The notes beneath the pieces were generated by a model. That model did no database searches and was not told the DNA's origin. It was given only the letters and a program-made list of their open reading frames with translations. DNA of 64,000 bases from Chenopodium formosanum (lineage: Eukaryota; Streptophyta; Magnoliopsida; Caryophyllales; Amaranthaceae). The position numbers and the translations under genes were made by a program. Position 1 is the stretch's first letter; every line of letters starts with the position of its first letter. The stretch covers positions 501,001-565,000 of the forward strand of contig CM044873.1 of assembly GCA_024500155.1 (NCBI GenBank), read 5' to 3'. Below are positions 35,308 through 45,231 of this stretch, in pieces.

Positions 35308-35649
35308 ATGATGAGTCAGAAACCTGATCATCAAGTTGATCAAAATCATGACCAAACTCGTGGGATAACCTCACATGGAGTTGTGCCCACTAGATCATCA
35401 AGTTCAAGCTCAGTAACACCACCATTCACCCAGGATTCTCCTAAAGGTGGCTTATTCATTATTTCTGAAGGGAGCCAGCAAGAACAAAAGGAGTATTGGG
35501 ATCTTAAAACAGCCGCCTTCAGCTCTCCTTATTATGATCCGTTTGCTGAGGGTGAGGAAAAGAAGGTGGAGATTGTTAGTCCTGTTGATCGTCAAGGTAT
35601 TGGCATCCCCACCATTGAAGCGTATCATTCGGATGGTTCCCATCGTTAA
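35308..35649 (+). CDS. Hypothetical 113-aa disordered protein
   Basis: Starts with two consecutive Met codons. The protein is Ser/Pro/Gln-rich at the N-terminus (a run of Ser near residues 30-36), with a more ordered acidic middle containing KEYWDLKTAAFSSPYYDPFAEG, slightly over-long here only as a label for its aromatic core, and ends SDGSHR. No domain is recognised. Codon use is unremarkable. It could be a small expressed protein or a terminal exon. The neighbouring genes downstream are also small disordered proteins. Confidence 0.35.
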   Translation: MMSQKPDHQVDQNHDQTRGITSHGVVPTRSSSSSSVTPPFTQDSPKGGLFIISEGSQQEQKEYWDLKTAAFSSPYYDPFAEGEEKKVEIVSPVDRQGIGIPTIEAYHSDGSHR

Positions 35650-36979
35650 CAATGTTCAGTTTTCTGTATCTAGTTTTTTAAGGGAATGTGTTCTTCTTCC
35701 ATGTCTCCTTGCATCTGACCTTAAGCTAATCGTCCTGTTCTTGTTTGCCTTGTGTTAAGCAAATGCAATCGCTTTTCTCTTTTTTTGCTTCTGAAGTATC
35801 TTAAGGTAGTTGACACGTTATACATGAGGTTGTTTAAGGGAAATCATGTACTGTGCTCTTGCTTCGGAAATAATCCTATAAGCTTACTTTTATGGGTTAT
35901 TAGGATATTAAATCTTCTAGGCTTATAAAAGACCCAGTAATTTTGTGTTGTTTTGTTAGCTCCTGTTCAATAATCCTTACTTTGATGTTGCCAAGTTGAT
36001 TTCGCAAACTGTCACCTTTGTAATCAACGATTAGCCTCATAGAATAAGTTGTTTTTGTGACATAAAGACTCCATTTCAAATTCAAACATTCATTTTTGAG
36101 AAACTTTTTTTTCTGATAGTCTCCGTCTAGGGAGTTTCCTGTGATAAGGCCCTGGCCGGGGCCATTTGGCCCGGATCTTAGTCACAAAGGAAGTATGTTG
36201 AAGTTCTGTTCTACCTCACCTTTCAATAGGGTTGTTCAAGCTATTGTAACAAGTATATAGTTTCAAAGCAGCATAAACTCGTGCAGAGAAGGGAATTTAA
36301 TTATTTAAATTCCCACTTGTTAATTTTCAGTTTGATTAGAAGTGAGTCTTAAAAAACCCATCATTCAAAGGATCAAAGAGTGATAAGAATTATTTCAGGG
36401 AAAAAGTTCCAATGAAGTTATATCTTGTTAGTTAATACTTTCTTGTAAATAACACTTTGTAAGAGTCTACGAAGTAGATTTTATTCTTAATAATCCTTTA
36501 GCCTAACCTAATTTAAGCACTTCATTCCCCATAACTTAACACCAAACTGCTAAAGCATACTTTGTTTAGTTTTGTATCATTAAGGTTGAAGAATGATGTT
36601 ATATAATTGTCAATGTTGACGGAAAGGGCAAGTTCAGAAAGTACAAGGATTATCGTGGGTCAATAATAGGGATAGATAAGCATCAGTTTAAAATAGCGGC
36701 AACTTAGAGGCAGTGCTGTCAGCATGTCACAGCCGTCAGTACATACTGATGCGGTGCGGAGCTGTTGGCAAAGAAGTGTCCAACTGCCTATCAGTGGCAC
36801 CGGCCAGGTGTTCTCTGTAGCCAACGTGCCATCATATGCCGAATGCCACGCTTTGCATGGAGGCAAACATAAATGACACCTAATAATTAATAATAGTTGT
36901 AAAAAGCTATAAGCAGTCCAGTTCACTTGATCAACCATATGCAAGTTTAGAATTGGAAAAAGCTAATCACCTTTGTCTT
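35650..36979. other. Intergenic DNA, no gene seen
   Basis: AT-rich spacer. An ACGTG core (CCAACGTGCCATC, near 36820) lies about 200 bp upstream of the next gene and could be an ABRE-like element. Confidence 0.4.
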
Positions 36980-36985
36980 TATAAA
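36980..36985 (+). promoter_or_regulatory. TATA box of the 107-aa gene
   Basis: TATAAA lies only 41 bases before the ATG at 37021. If used, the leader would be very short (about 10 nt). Confidence 0.5.
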
Positions 36986-37020
36986 GGGTTAAAAGGGAAA
37001 AAAAGTAACTAAAGTTCGTG

Positions 37021-37344
37021 ATGGCAGATGCTCAAAGAGGAGGTCAAGGAGGTGACCGTGGTGGCAGATCCACAGACGATCCAAATAACAGGACCACAGG
37101 GCCGGGACTTGGAACTGCAGGATTCGGTAACTCTACCACTGACATAGGTAATGGTACTAGTACAAGCTATCGTACTGGGGCTGCTAATGATGCTGTGTCC
37201 CAAGAACAACTAACCAGGGTTCCTCTGTCATGGGACCTAGGGAAAAGGCAGGGGCAGGTTCGTGGTAGCAATACTGGTGATGAAGGAACTGTTGAGTGCA
37301 GGCCAGATCCTACTGGTGGTTGCTTTGACTTTAGCCGTTTCTGA
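37021..37344 (+). CDS. Small glycine-rich disordered protein, 107 aa
   Basis: The ATG at 37021 is chosen because the upstream GTG is not a plant start and a TATA box sits at 36980. The N-terminal half is Gly/Gln/Thr/Asn-rich (AQRGGQGGDRGG). The C-terminal half is more structured, with RVPLSWDLGKRQGQVRG and a final CRPDPTGGCFDFSRF containing the only two cysteines. The composition fits LEA-like hydrophilic proteins, but no LEA motif is present. It is followed by a glycine-rich gene and a dehydrin in the same orientation. A poly(A) signal is at 37601. Confidence 0.55.
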   Translation: MADAQRGGQGGDRGGRSTDDPNNRTTGPGLGTAGFGNSTTDIGNGTSTSYRTGAANDAVSQEQLTRVPLSWDLGKRQGQVRGSNTGDEGTVECRPDPTGGCFDFSRF

Positions 37345-37600
37345 ACATTGTGTTGAAGCTTAATTATATTCACTCTAGAAAGGAGTTAAACGGACTAATT
37401 TTCTGGTGATATAGATCTATATGGTGTAGTTTTGTACTTGCTTAATCTTATCTATTATGTATTAAATTAGGTGTTTAGTTTTATGTATTTCTCCGTACTT
37501 ACTACTCTGTTTTATATGTCTATACAAAATAGAAAAATTAAGCAGTGAAGACTGAAGAGATACATTATACATGCCCTGTAATTGTTCCTCTGTACTGATT

Positions 37601-37606
37601 AATAAA
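37601..37606 (+). terminator. Poly(A) signal of the 107-aa gene
   Basis: AATAAA, 257 bases after the stop codon, in an AT-rich 3' flank. Confidence 0.45.
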
Positions 37607-39012
37607 ATCATGTTGTAAAGCACATCAGATCTTTGATTTTCTTTTTCTTTTCTTTTCTTTTATTTTATTTTATTATTTTATTTTATTTTATTTATTTTTT
37701 TAAGGTATTTCACTTAATCTCATAAATTTTTGACATATTTTCTGAAAAACTTCTTAAACTCTCCATAATATATGGGTTTATAGAAAGGCAATGGTAATAA
37801 GATATGTGCTGTACTTTTGAAGTTTTGATGTAGCAGGATGATAAACCTTATATAGGATGGTCTAATTACGCTTATTAGTTTATATCAAACACATACATCA
37901 AAGGTTGACTGCACAGAAGATTTGAGATGTACTTGGGCAATAGTAATGTGACATTGACAGTTTGAGACTAACCCATTACCTATATCATCACTATATGAGA
38001 CTAATGAGGGTTTTTCCATGACACATTGTTGATATGTTCGGAATTAAAGTGGGACAGTAATTAGTATTGGTAGAGACGGAGAACCTTCATCTTACAACCA
38101 TAAGGTTAAGATTTAATTCACTAATCTTTTACTTTGATTTATGATGCCTTATTTTTTTTCCAATGGAATTGAACAAAAAAATTAATAAGGATTCGATTTT
38201 TTCTCCTCATGAAGCTGGTAGCTAAAATTTGAATGTATAACAAACATCAACGGCTCTATAAAATGGTGATTTGTAAAAACATGAAACGTCAATTGTATAG
38301 GCTATAAATTGATCTAATCACAAGATTCACAACCATATTTTATATGAATGGTTTGTTCCACTTAAAAAAAAACAGGACATGCACAAGTGCACAACTGATT
38401 TACAGAATTAACAATCAAAACAAGCACATGAATCAGTGTTTAGCTTTGCTTTTCCCACAAAATTTTCATTACTAGGTCTGTATCAGAATACTTCCCATCA
38501 AAATAAAGAGTTTTAAAAATAAGGTTAGGATAAAATCTTTGGTTAAACACATATTTTTCCCTTAATTTTGAACCTAATCAAATTACAAAAACCCAAGTGC
38601 CGAGTCATATGATAAATTTTGTTTTCATAAATTAAGTAACTACTTATGGATAAGTTATTGATCAATTGCACCAATGGAAGCGTGCCATTAAGATACAAGT
38701 AGTAATTTCTTTGAGCTTTAACACCACCTTCAAATTACTCCATTTTGGATACGGTAAACTCTAGATATTTCCGAGCATAATTACTCGATAATCAAAACAA
38801 ACCGTTCTTTAGTAGTCTGGTACCTCTGACTTAGCAAGCTTATCACAGAATATTGATCCAATCTCATAAACAAGCTAAGCTGCATAGTGTCAACTAACAT
38901 CTCCCAACATTTAGCCACGCATCAACTTTACAACTGCGTGTCCACATTACATGAAATTGTTATGTCTTCTCACCGAATGTATACGTAAAACAACATTTAT
39001 CTCATATAACAC
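37607..39012. other. Intergenic DNA, no gene seen
   Basis: Contains a (TTTTA)n-like tract near 37640-37700. Otherwise AT-rich without open frames. Confidence 0.5.
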
Positions 39013-39020
39013 TATATATA
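39013..39020 (+). promoter_or_regulatory. TATA box of the glycine-rich gene
   Basis: TATATATA about 98 bases before the start codon at 39118. Confidence 0.5.
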
Positions 39021-39117
39021 CACATTACATCATCTACTTATGCTACAAACTTATCCACTTTTACCTACACTATTATCCAACTTAAACTTACAAAAAAAAG
39101 ATCCATTAGATAAAAAT

Positions 39118-39786
39118 ATGGCAGGTCGTCAAACTGAACGACACACGGGAAACACTGGCCAAGGTGGTGGCTTGGGAGCTCCGGGAACTACTGGTGCATA
39201 TGGTGCACGTGATCCATTAGGAGCACCTGGCTCTACTGGAGCATCCAGGACCACTGCTGGTGCACCCGGCTACGACCCTACTGGATACGGCGGTAATGAT
39301 TATGGCTCCGAGGACATGGGGCAGCAGCAACAGCTACGTCGTCCTACTGCTGATGACATGGGCACTGGCACAGGTTACACTTACGGGACTGCAGGCAGCA
39401 TGGGACCTACTGCTACAGGGTACCATGCTGGAGTCCATGTCCCCCACACCACCGGTTTATCTGGCACGTATGGGACCAGTGGCGGTTTCGATTCAGGAGG
39501 TTTCGGAAAGAGTGGTGGTGGTGTCGGTGAAGGCTTTGACACTGGGATGGGTGAGCGGACTCATGGAATGGGAAGAGAGAGAGGAGAAGGTGGACATCCT
39601 GTGATGCAAAGCGAAACAGTGGTAATTGAAAGTGTTGGAGGTCTCGAAGGGCAGGATATAGGAGATCAGATGGATGAGTGGGCCCAAAGTATTGGTGCCG
39701 GCGAAAAAGCTGGTGAAAGAGGAAGAACTCACGGTGGCAACGATACCGGCGGGGCTAAACAAAGAGAAGGCCAACGCCGAGGATGA
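39118..39786 (+). CDS. Glycine-rich dehydrin-related protein lacking Y/S/K segments, 222 aa
   Basis: The frame is open from 39040, but the ATG at 39118 (AAAATATGGCAGG) is the better start; the extra 26 residues are leader-like. The protein is Gly/Thr/Ala-rich and hydrophilic. It shares phrases with the dehydrin 2.3 kb downstream: AGAPGYDPTGYGG versus AGVPGYDPGYG, and GMGERTHG plus RTHGGNDTGG versus GMGTRTHGGNYDTG. It has no DEYGNP, no serine run and no lysine-rich K-segment. Instead the C-terminus holds an unusual VVIESVGGLEGQDIGDQMDE stretch. It is likely a diverged tandem paralogue of the dehydrin or a LEA-like protein; biochemical role unknown. A poly(A) signal is at 39881. Confidence 0.7.
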   Translation: MAGRQTERHTGNTGQGGGLGAPGTTGAYGARDPLGAPGSTGASRTTAGAPGYDPTGYGGNDYGSEDMGQQQQLRRPTADDMGTGTGYTYGTAGSMGPTATGYHAGVHVPHTTGLSGTYGTSGGFDSGGFGKSGGGVGEGFDTGMGERTHGMGRERGEGGHPVMQSETVVIESVGGLEGQDIGDQMDEWAQSIGAGEKAGERGRTHGGNDTGGAKQREGQRRG

Positions 39787-39880
39787 TTAATCAAGGAGCC
39801 AATAATGTGTTTATCATCAGTATAATCAGCAATATGCTAGTAGATTTCATTTGTGCTTTCTTTCAAATTTGTAAGTGAAC

Positions 39881-39886
39881 AATAAA
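39881..39886 (+). terminator. Poly(A) signal of the glycine-rich gene
   Basis: AATAAA 95 bases after the stop codon. Confidence 0.5.
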
Positions 39887-40569
39887 CAGTGTGAACAATG
39901 TACTAAGCCTCTTTTTTTATTGCAAGGCTTATACATTTAGGAGTGGGATTTAATGTGGGTGTGTGGCTTGGGCCTTTGTTTTAGGAAATTAGTTTTCTTT
40001 AAGTTGAAACTTTTTCTATCATAATGTATGGTTTTTATTACAGTTGAGGTGTAAAAATCTGTTTATGCATGAGTGACTAGTTACTCAAATTGTTTTTAAA
40101 ATGTGTTTTCAATTGTCAACAATAAGGTATTAGGCCGTTTCTATGAAAGACTCTTACAATCAAACTTTCGACTATCCAATTAAAATTTGCATTAATTATA
40201 CTTCACGAACGTACATAATGTTCAACTCCTATGTAATGTAAAATTGAGGTAGGTTGTGTAGGACTTGGTGTTGTTGCCCGTGATCATCAACAAGTACTTT
40301 TTGCTACAATATGACCTTCGACAGTAGTACAGTACCAATACATGCTAACATACAAAGTGAACTAATGCTTGTTCAATTTGTTTTCAAAAGTAATTTTAAT
40401 CAAAAGATAAAATGAACGAAAATAAAGTTACACACTTGCAAATGTTCATCAAAAAGGTTCTCCAAAAGGACAAAAACGTAAAAATCTGAAGTGTATATAA
40501 CAATGTTAATATGTTATGCTAAACTTGATAATTAATCACTATGGACCACCACCAACCTTTACAGATCTA

Positions 40570-41001
40570 TCTATACTAATATATTAAACGGCGTTCCTAA
40601 AAACGTCGATGTGCCACGTAGTCCCTATTTTGTTGCGCCACATCATCTTCCTAACACCTCATGATGCCACATCATCACTCAAACAATGCCGCATCGCCCA
40701 AGCAACTAACATTAGTTAATATAAAAACATAAGAATAAGGGAGTTCGACCCCTCAATCTCTTATAACACATATGAGTATTTAACCATCTAAGCAATTATC
40801 AACTATGTTATTTGTATGAAAAAACATTGATATAAATGCAAACCACATGGTTCAATTAAAAAATAATTTCAAAAATATTCATAGAATAACTCATTTTTTA
40901 TTTGACAATGACAATTGCAGTTTTGAAAAGCCTTTAAAAAAATTTATCAATTGCATGCCTACAATAGTAGCAACCCAGGCAACGCCCGGGCTACTTACTA
41001 G
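40570..41001 (+). mobile_element. Short non-autonomous Helitron
   Basis: The 5' end is TCTATACTAATATATTAAA, preceded by host A. The 3' end is GGCAACGCCCGGGCTACTTACTAG followed by host T. These are the expected TC start, a GC-rich hairpin about 10 bases before a CTAG end, and A-T insertion. 432 bp, no helicase. Confidence 0.65.
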
Positions 41002-41792
41002 TTTGTTGTTTAAAAGCTACTGGCATATTATTCGTCATATATACACTAAGGCCAATATGGAACAATTAGACTATTGCAATCACGGATAAATAGAAATTTA
41101 ATTAACAGAATTCAATCAATCAACAGAAATTCCATTCAATAGCATAATGAGGATAAAATCAGGATTAATATAGTTATCAAAGTCTTTAACAACCTTCTTA
41201 AGGATTCTACTCAAATTTTTAAGGACAGTCAAAATGAAGAACAAGGGTTCCAAACATCTTTTAAGTTTAAGCGTATAAATTAGGCAAAATTTTACTCATT
41301 ATCCAAAAACATAAGGTGTAAGTACAACCATTGATCTATAAATTAAACAACAAGATCTTAATCACTATATACAACCAATGACATTAACTACTTAATGAAA
41401 ACAGTCAACGAAATAAAATTGTACTATAGAGACCATACCAACAACTTAAGTAGAGTTAGTTATTATATTATGTAAATGAATGTATTTAGAAAGATCATGT
41501 TAATCGCATCATGTCCTTGGTTGAACTTGGGTTACATTATACGTTAATGAAAGTAATTTACCAAATGAGAAGAAAAGGTATGATGAGGGTACGGTAATAG
41601 ATTTTTGAAAGGAGTCATAAATTCCTTCTGTTAGCTCGAGGCACCGCACTAGTTTTCCAGACAGCAACATCATAAGGTGGTACTGTATGAACGTATCTAT
41701 TTGACACATGGACATCAGTTGAATTCGAAATCGGAAAGGATGAGCTTAGATTAATAGTTTATGATCAACCGTCGACTCAAAGGACACTGTCT

Positions 41793-41884
41793 TACGTGTC
41801 ACCGCGTCGTCGTGACAGAAACACCTTAGCAACCTATGTGTCAGCATCACATATTATGAGATTACTCGGCATGTCATGCACGTG
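41793..41884 (+). promoter_or_regulatory. ABA-response elements of the dehydrin promoter
   Basis: TACGTGTC at 41793-41800 followed by the GC-rich ACCGCGTCGTCG (coupling-element-like), and a CACGTG G-box at 41879-41884. ABRE/coupling pairs drive ABA and drought induction of RAB-type dehydrins. Induction here is inference. Confidence 0.65.
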
Positions 41885-41933
41885 AAGCATGCATTATTCA
41901 AACATATCTGAACTTCCCTCCCTCAAAACCATG

Positions 41934-41940
41934 TATAAAT
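41934..41940 (+). promoter_or_regulatory. TATA box of the dehydrin gene
   Basis: TATAAAT, 118 bases before the ATG and about 50 bases after the G-box. Confidence 0.65.
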
Positions 41941-42057
41941 GCCTTTCAGGAGCTTTGTCTTCATCAAGCACCCAAGTGAATAAGATTAACATAAAATTAT
42001 TGCGAAACTAAGCTTGCTAAAAGAATAAAAGAAAGAGATTTATTTTCCTGGTAGAAG

Positions 42058-42820
42058 ATGGATAGGTTGAGGGATGAGTATGGGAAACCGGTTCGCCAAA
42101 CCGATGAATACGGGAACCCAGTTCACCAAACCGATGAATACCCGGTTCAAAATCAGTACTCTGCAGGTACCATGGGTGCATATGATATAGGGGCAATAGG
42201 AGCAGACAAGTATGCAGGTGGTACAGATGCTGGAGTTCCTGGTTATGATCCTGGCTATGGAGCCCCAGGAGTTGGCACTGGTACGGCCACTGCCTATCAA
42301 GGTGACAGGTATGACACAGGAACTGGAGCACGCTATGACATGGGATTGGGCGCTGGAACAAGAACTGGAACCGGCGAAACAGGAATGGGCACCAGAACCC
42401 ATGGTGGCAACTACGACACAGGTGTTGTTGATATGGGTGGTAGCCAACTGCAACATCAAAAACAACATGAAAGTGGTCTTACTGGTATGCTCCACCGCTC
42501 TGGGAGCTCCAGCTCTAGCTCTGTAAGTTATTCTGCTACTTATATTGTGTTATTCAAAAGTACTATTTACGAAATACTAATAGAATAATAAAAAACGATG
42601 AAAATTGCAGTCTGAGGATGACGGAGAAGGTGGGAGAAGGAAGAAGAAGGGGCTGAAGGAGAAGATCAAGGAAAAACTACCAGGCGGTGGACGGAAGAAG
42701 GATGAACATGGCTCTACGGCAACTCCTGGAATTGATCCACATGGACACACTGGCTACGGGCAGCCAGAGAAGAAAGGAATTATGGAAAAGATCAAGGATA
42801 AGCTACCTGGTGGTCACTAA
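42058..42820 (+). CDS. YSK2-type dehydrin (LEA group 2), 224 aa
   Basis: Exons 42058-42522 and 42611-42820 flank an 88-bp intron (TCT|GTAAGT ... TTGCAG|TCT). The intron interrupts the serine tract, its conserved place in YSK dehydrins. Y-segments are DEYGKP (6-11) and TDEYGNP (15-21), with a third degenerate TDEY at 25-28. Gly-rich phi-segments follow. The S-segment is LHRSGSSSSSSSEDD (about 146-159). Two K-segments, KKGLKEKIKEKLPGG (167-181) and KKGIMEKIKDKLPGG (209-223), end the protein. Dehydrins are disordered chaperone-like proteins that protect membranes and enzymes during desiccation and cold; phosphorylation of the serine run is known in relatives. ABRE motifs upstream fit RAB18-like ABA control. 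Confidence 0.96.
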
Positions 42821-42983
42821 ATAATTTAACTCACGTACATCTTTTTACTGCTTAAACACCTTGTTATCTTTAATGTTGTTCTTTTTCCATGTAGAACCTG
42901 AAATATGTAATGCATCATGTATCAGCTCAGCACCTCTATTTTCTGAACTTTTTTTATTTTAGCAATTGCTAGTATCAAGCTGT

Positions 42984-42989
42984 AATAAA
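42984..42989 (+). terminator. Poly(A) signal of the dehydrin gene
   Basis: AATAAA 164 bases after the stop codon. Confidence 0.5.
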
Positions 42990-43053
42990 AATACAGAAAA
43001 AAATTTCCAAGACTGGAGATTCAAATTTTTAACTTTCAAAAGCTTTTAATTAA

Positions 43054-44140
43054 GGAAAATTTCACATTTACTATCTGGGAAAGCACCATGTTTCACATTT
43101 GCTACCCCTTTAAAATTTTATTTTATTTTACTACCACCGAAACACACTAACTTTCATAATCACTACCACTTAACGGAATCCGTTAGGATTTCCGTTAAGT
43201 TTATTAAAAAAAAATTAAAAAATTAAAAAAAAAATTAAAATAATAAATAAATAAATATAAAATGAAAAAACCACCCAAAAACCCTAGCCCTCCCCGTCAT
43301 CCACCCTCCCCCTGCCGGCGACCAACGCACAACCTACGGCCGGCGTCGGCGATTCGGGTCGGAATCGGACCCCTCCCCTTTCCCACCCAAAACCGACAAA
43401 AAACCCTAGCCCTCCCCATCATCCACCCTCCCCCTGCCGGCGACCAACGCACAACCTACGGCCGGCGCCGGTGATTCGGGCCGGAATCGGACCCCTCCCC
43501 TTTCCCACCCAAAACCGACAATCCTAACCCTAATCCCCCCTCCCCGAAACCACCCTAATCCCCTTGCCCGAAACCACCCTAATCCCCCTTCCCCACCGTC
43601 GCTTAGGGTGGTTTTTGTTCGCAGGGAAATCCTTCGTCGCGGCCAGAAAAAGGAACGGGGGACGAGGAGCGGCTGGATCGGGTTTCGAGGGGAGAGGGGC
43701 TGGGATCGACAGGGGTTTCAAGGGGAGAGGGGCTGGGATCGACGGTGGTTTCGAGGGGTGACAGGGGCGGGGATCGACGGGGGTAGGGGAGAGAGGGGCT
43801 GGGATTGAGGTGGGTTTCGAGGGGAGAGAGGGGTTGATCGGGTTTTCGAGGGGCTGGGAATGCGACGCCGACGCCGGCAATCATGGTGGTCGGAGTCGCG
43901 GGCACCTCAGTGGCTTGGTGGCTGGGCTGGACAGTAAGTGGTGGTTGCGGCGGATTGGCAGCGGGTGGGTGGGAAGGAGTGGTGGCTGGGTGGTGGTAAT
44001 GGAAATGTTAACGGTGTAAGTCAAGTGGTAGTGATTATAACAGTTAGTGTGTTTGGGTGGTAGTAATATAAAATAAAAAATTAAAGGGATAGCAAATGTG
44101 AAAAAGGGTTCTTTTGCTGATAGCAAATGTGAAATTTTCC
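43054..44140. mobile_element. Mutator-like foldback element A
   Basis: Perfect 9-bp duplication TTTAATTAA (43045-43053 and 44141-44149). The termini GGAAAATTTCACATTT...AAATGTGAAATTTTCC are inverted. Inner parts pair too (TTTCACATTTGCTA with TAGCAAATGTGAAA, and CACTAACT..ATAA with its complement). The 1,087-bp interior is GC-rich and proline/glycine-coded in both directions, including a 122-bp tandem duplication starting CCCTAGCCCTCCCC at 43282 and 43404. It encodes no transposase, so it is non-autonomous. The open frames inside are compositional. Confidence 0.9.
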
Positions 44141-44149
44141 TTTAATTAA

Positions 44150-45231
44150 TTATGACTAAAGATAATGTAGTTGAAAATTTTGCATAGACAAAAAATTTAT
44201 TGCCAAAAGCTGGAATTCACAAACTTAATTGACTCACAAAACTCAGTTAACCTATTGACAATTAGTACGACAATTAACTCGAGCTATAGTTTGGACCCAT
44301 AATTGATTGTGTCATTAACTAACTCAAATAATCCATGCTATCTAGCAGCTTAAATTTCCTAGCAAAGAGATGGAAGACAACAAAAAGCCCAAGAAAGCGC
44401 CAAGTGAGGATAAACTTAAAAGCTTTTAATCACATGGCTAAACACAAAGATCTCACATTCTCACTAACTCAGATTTTCAATTCCCATTCTAGATCCATTC
44501 TACAAAAACCCGTTCTTTCTAAATTCAAGGATCCTTGTCCTTTTGTTTTATTACATTAAAATTAGGTTTACTAATCCAACTATTATTTTATTCCCTTACT
44601 ATTCATCAACTGATGAGGATTAAACTTCGATGTATTCCTTGATCCTATCATGTAGGAGACCTTGAGATCGTCCTAGCTAATATTATTGTGATTTATTTGA
44701 AGTTTATCTTACTAGGGTTTAAGAATGCATGTTGTTTGATCATCGATAAATCTTGCAAATATTTCAAAAGCTTTAAGAATGTCAAAGCCTACTAGTAAGA
44801 AACTTTGCGAAACCAAATGATTTGTTGAAAATCCAAGAAATAGCACCTATAAATCTTCCCTAGCCAAGGAGAATCCCAAGGAATACTACTATAAATTTAT
44901 AAACATAGCTCAAGACATCCCAAGGTCTTAAAGATGCAAAACTTAACAATAAAGCAATAATAAGCCGAGCTATCATAAGGGTATCGATAAGATTGAGTGA
45001 ATTTAATTAACCCAATTTTAAACCTACTCAAAGGTACTGTATCTTGGAATTTTTGTGACCAATACGATTAATGATGTGAGCATACTAAAGCAATAGCCAA
45101 AGGAAAGGAGTTCACAACTTGTTGCAGTACTTAACTTTGATAGAACCCTAATTGATTGTTAGCCAGGTGTCATCAACTAGAACAAAAATTCAGAACAACC
45201 CAGCAAAACAATATACCCAGCCATATGAAGA
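44150..45231. other. Intergenic DNA, no gene seen
   Basis: AT-rich spacer that includes the 3' flank of the minus-strand gene ending at 45232. Confidence 0.45.

Noticed and set aside
39493..39774. Minus-strand frame of 93 codons over the glycine-rich gene
   Set aside because: Shadow of the Gly-rich codons; no family features, while the plus frame has a TATA box and poly(A) signal.
42017..42526. Alternative frames of 104-151 codons overlapping dehydrin exon 1
   Set aside because: Low-complexity shadows. The dehydrin frame with its Y, S and K segments and conserved intron is decisive.
43262..44126. Several GC-rich open frames in both directions
   Set aside because: Compositional frames of the Mutator-like element core; proline/glycine translations without start context.
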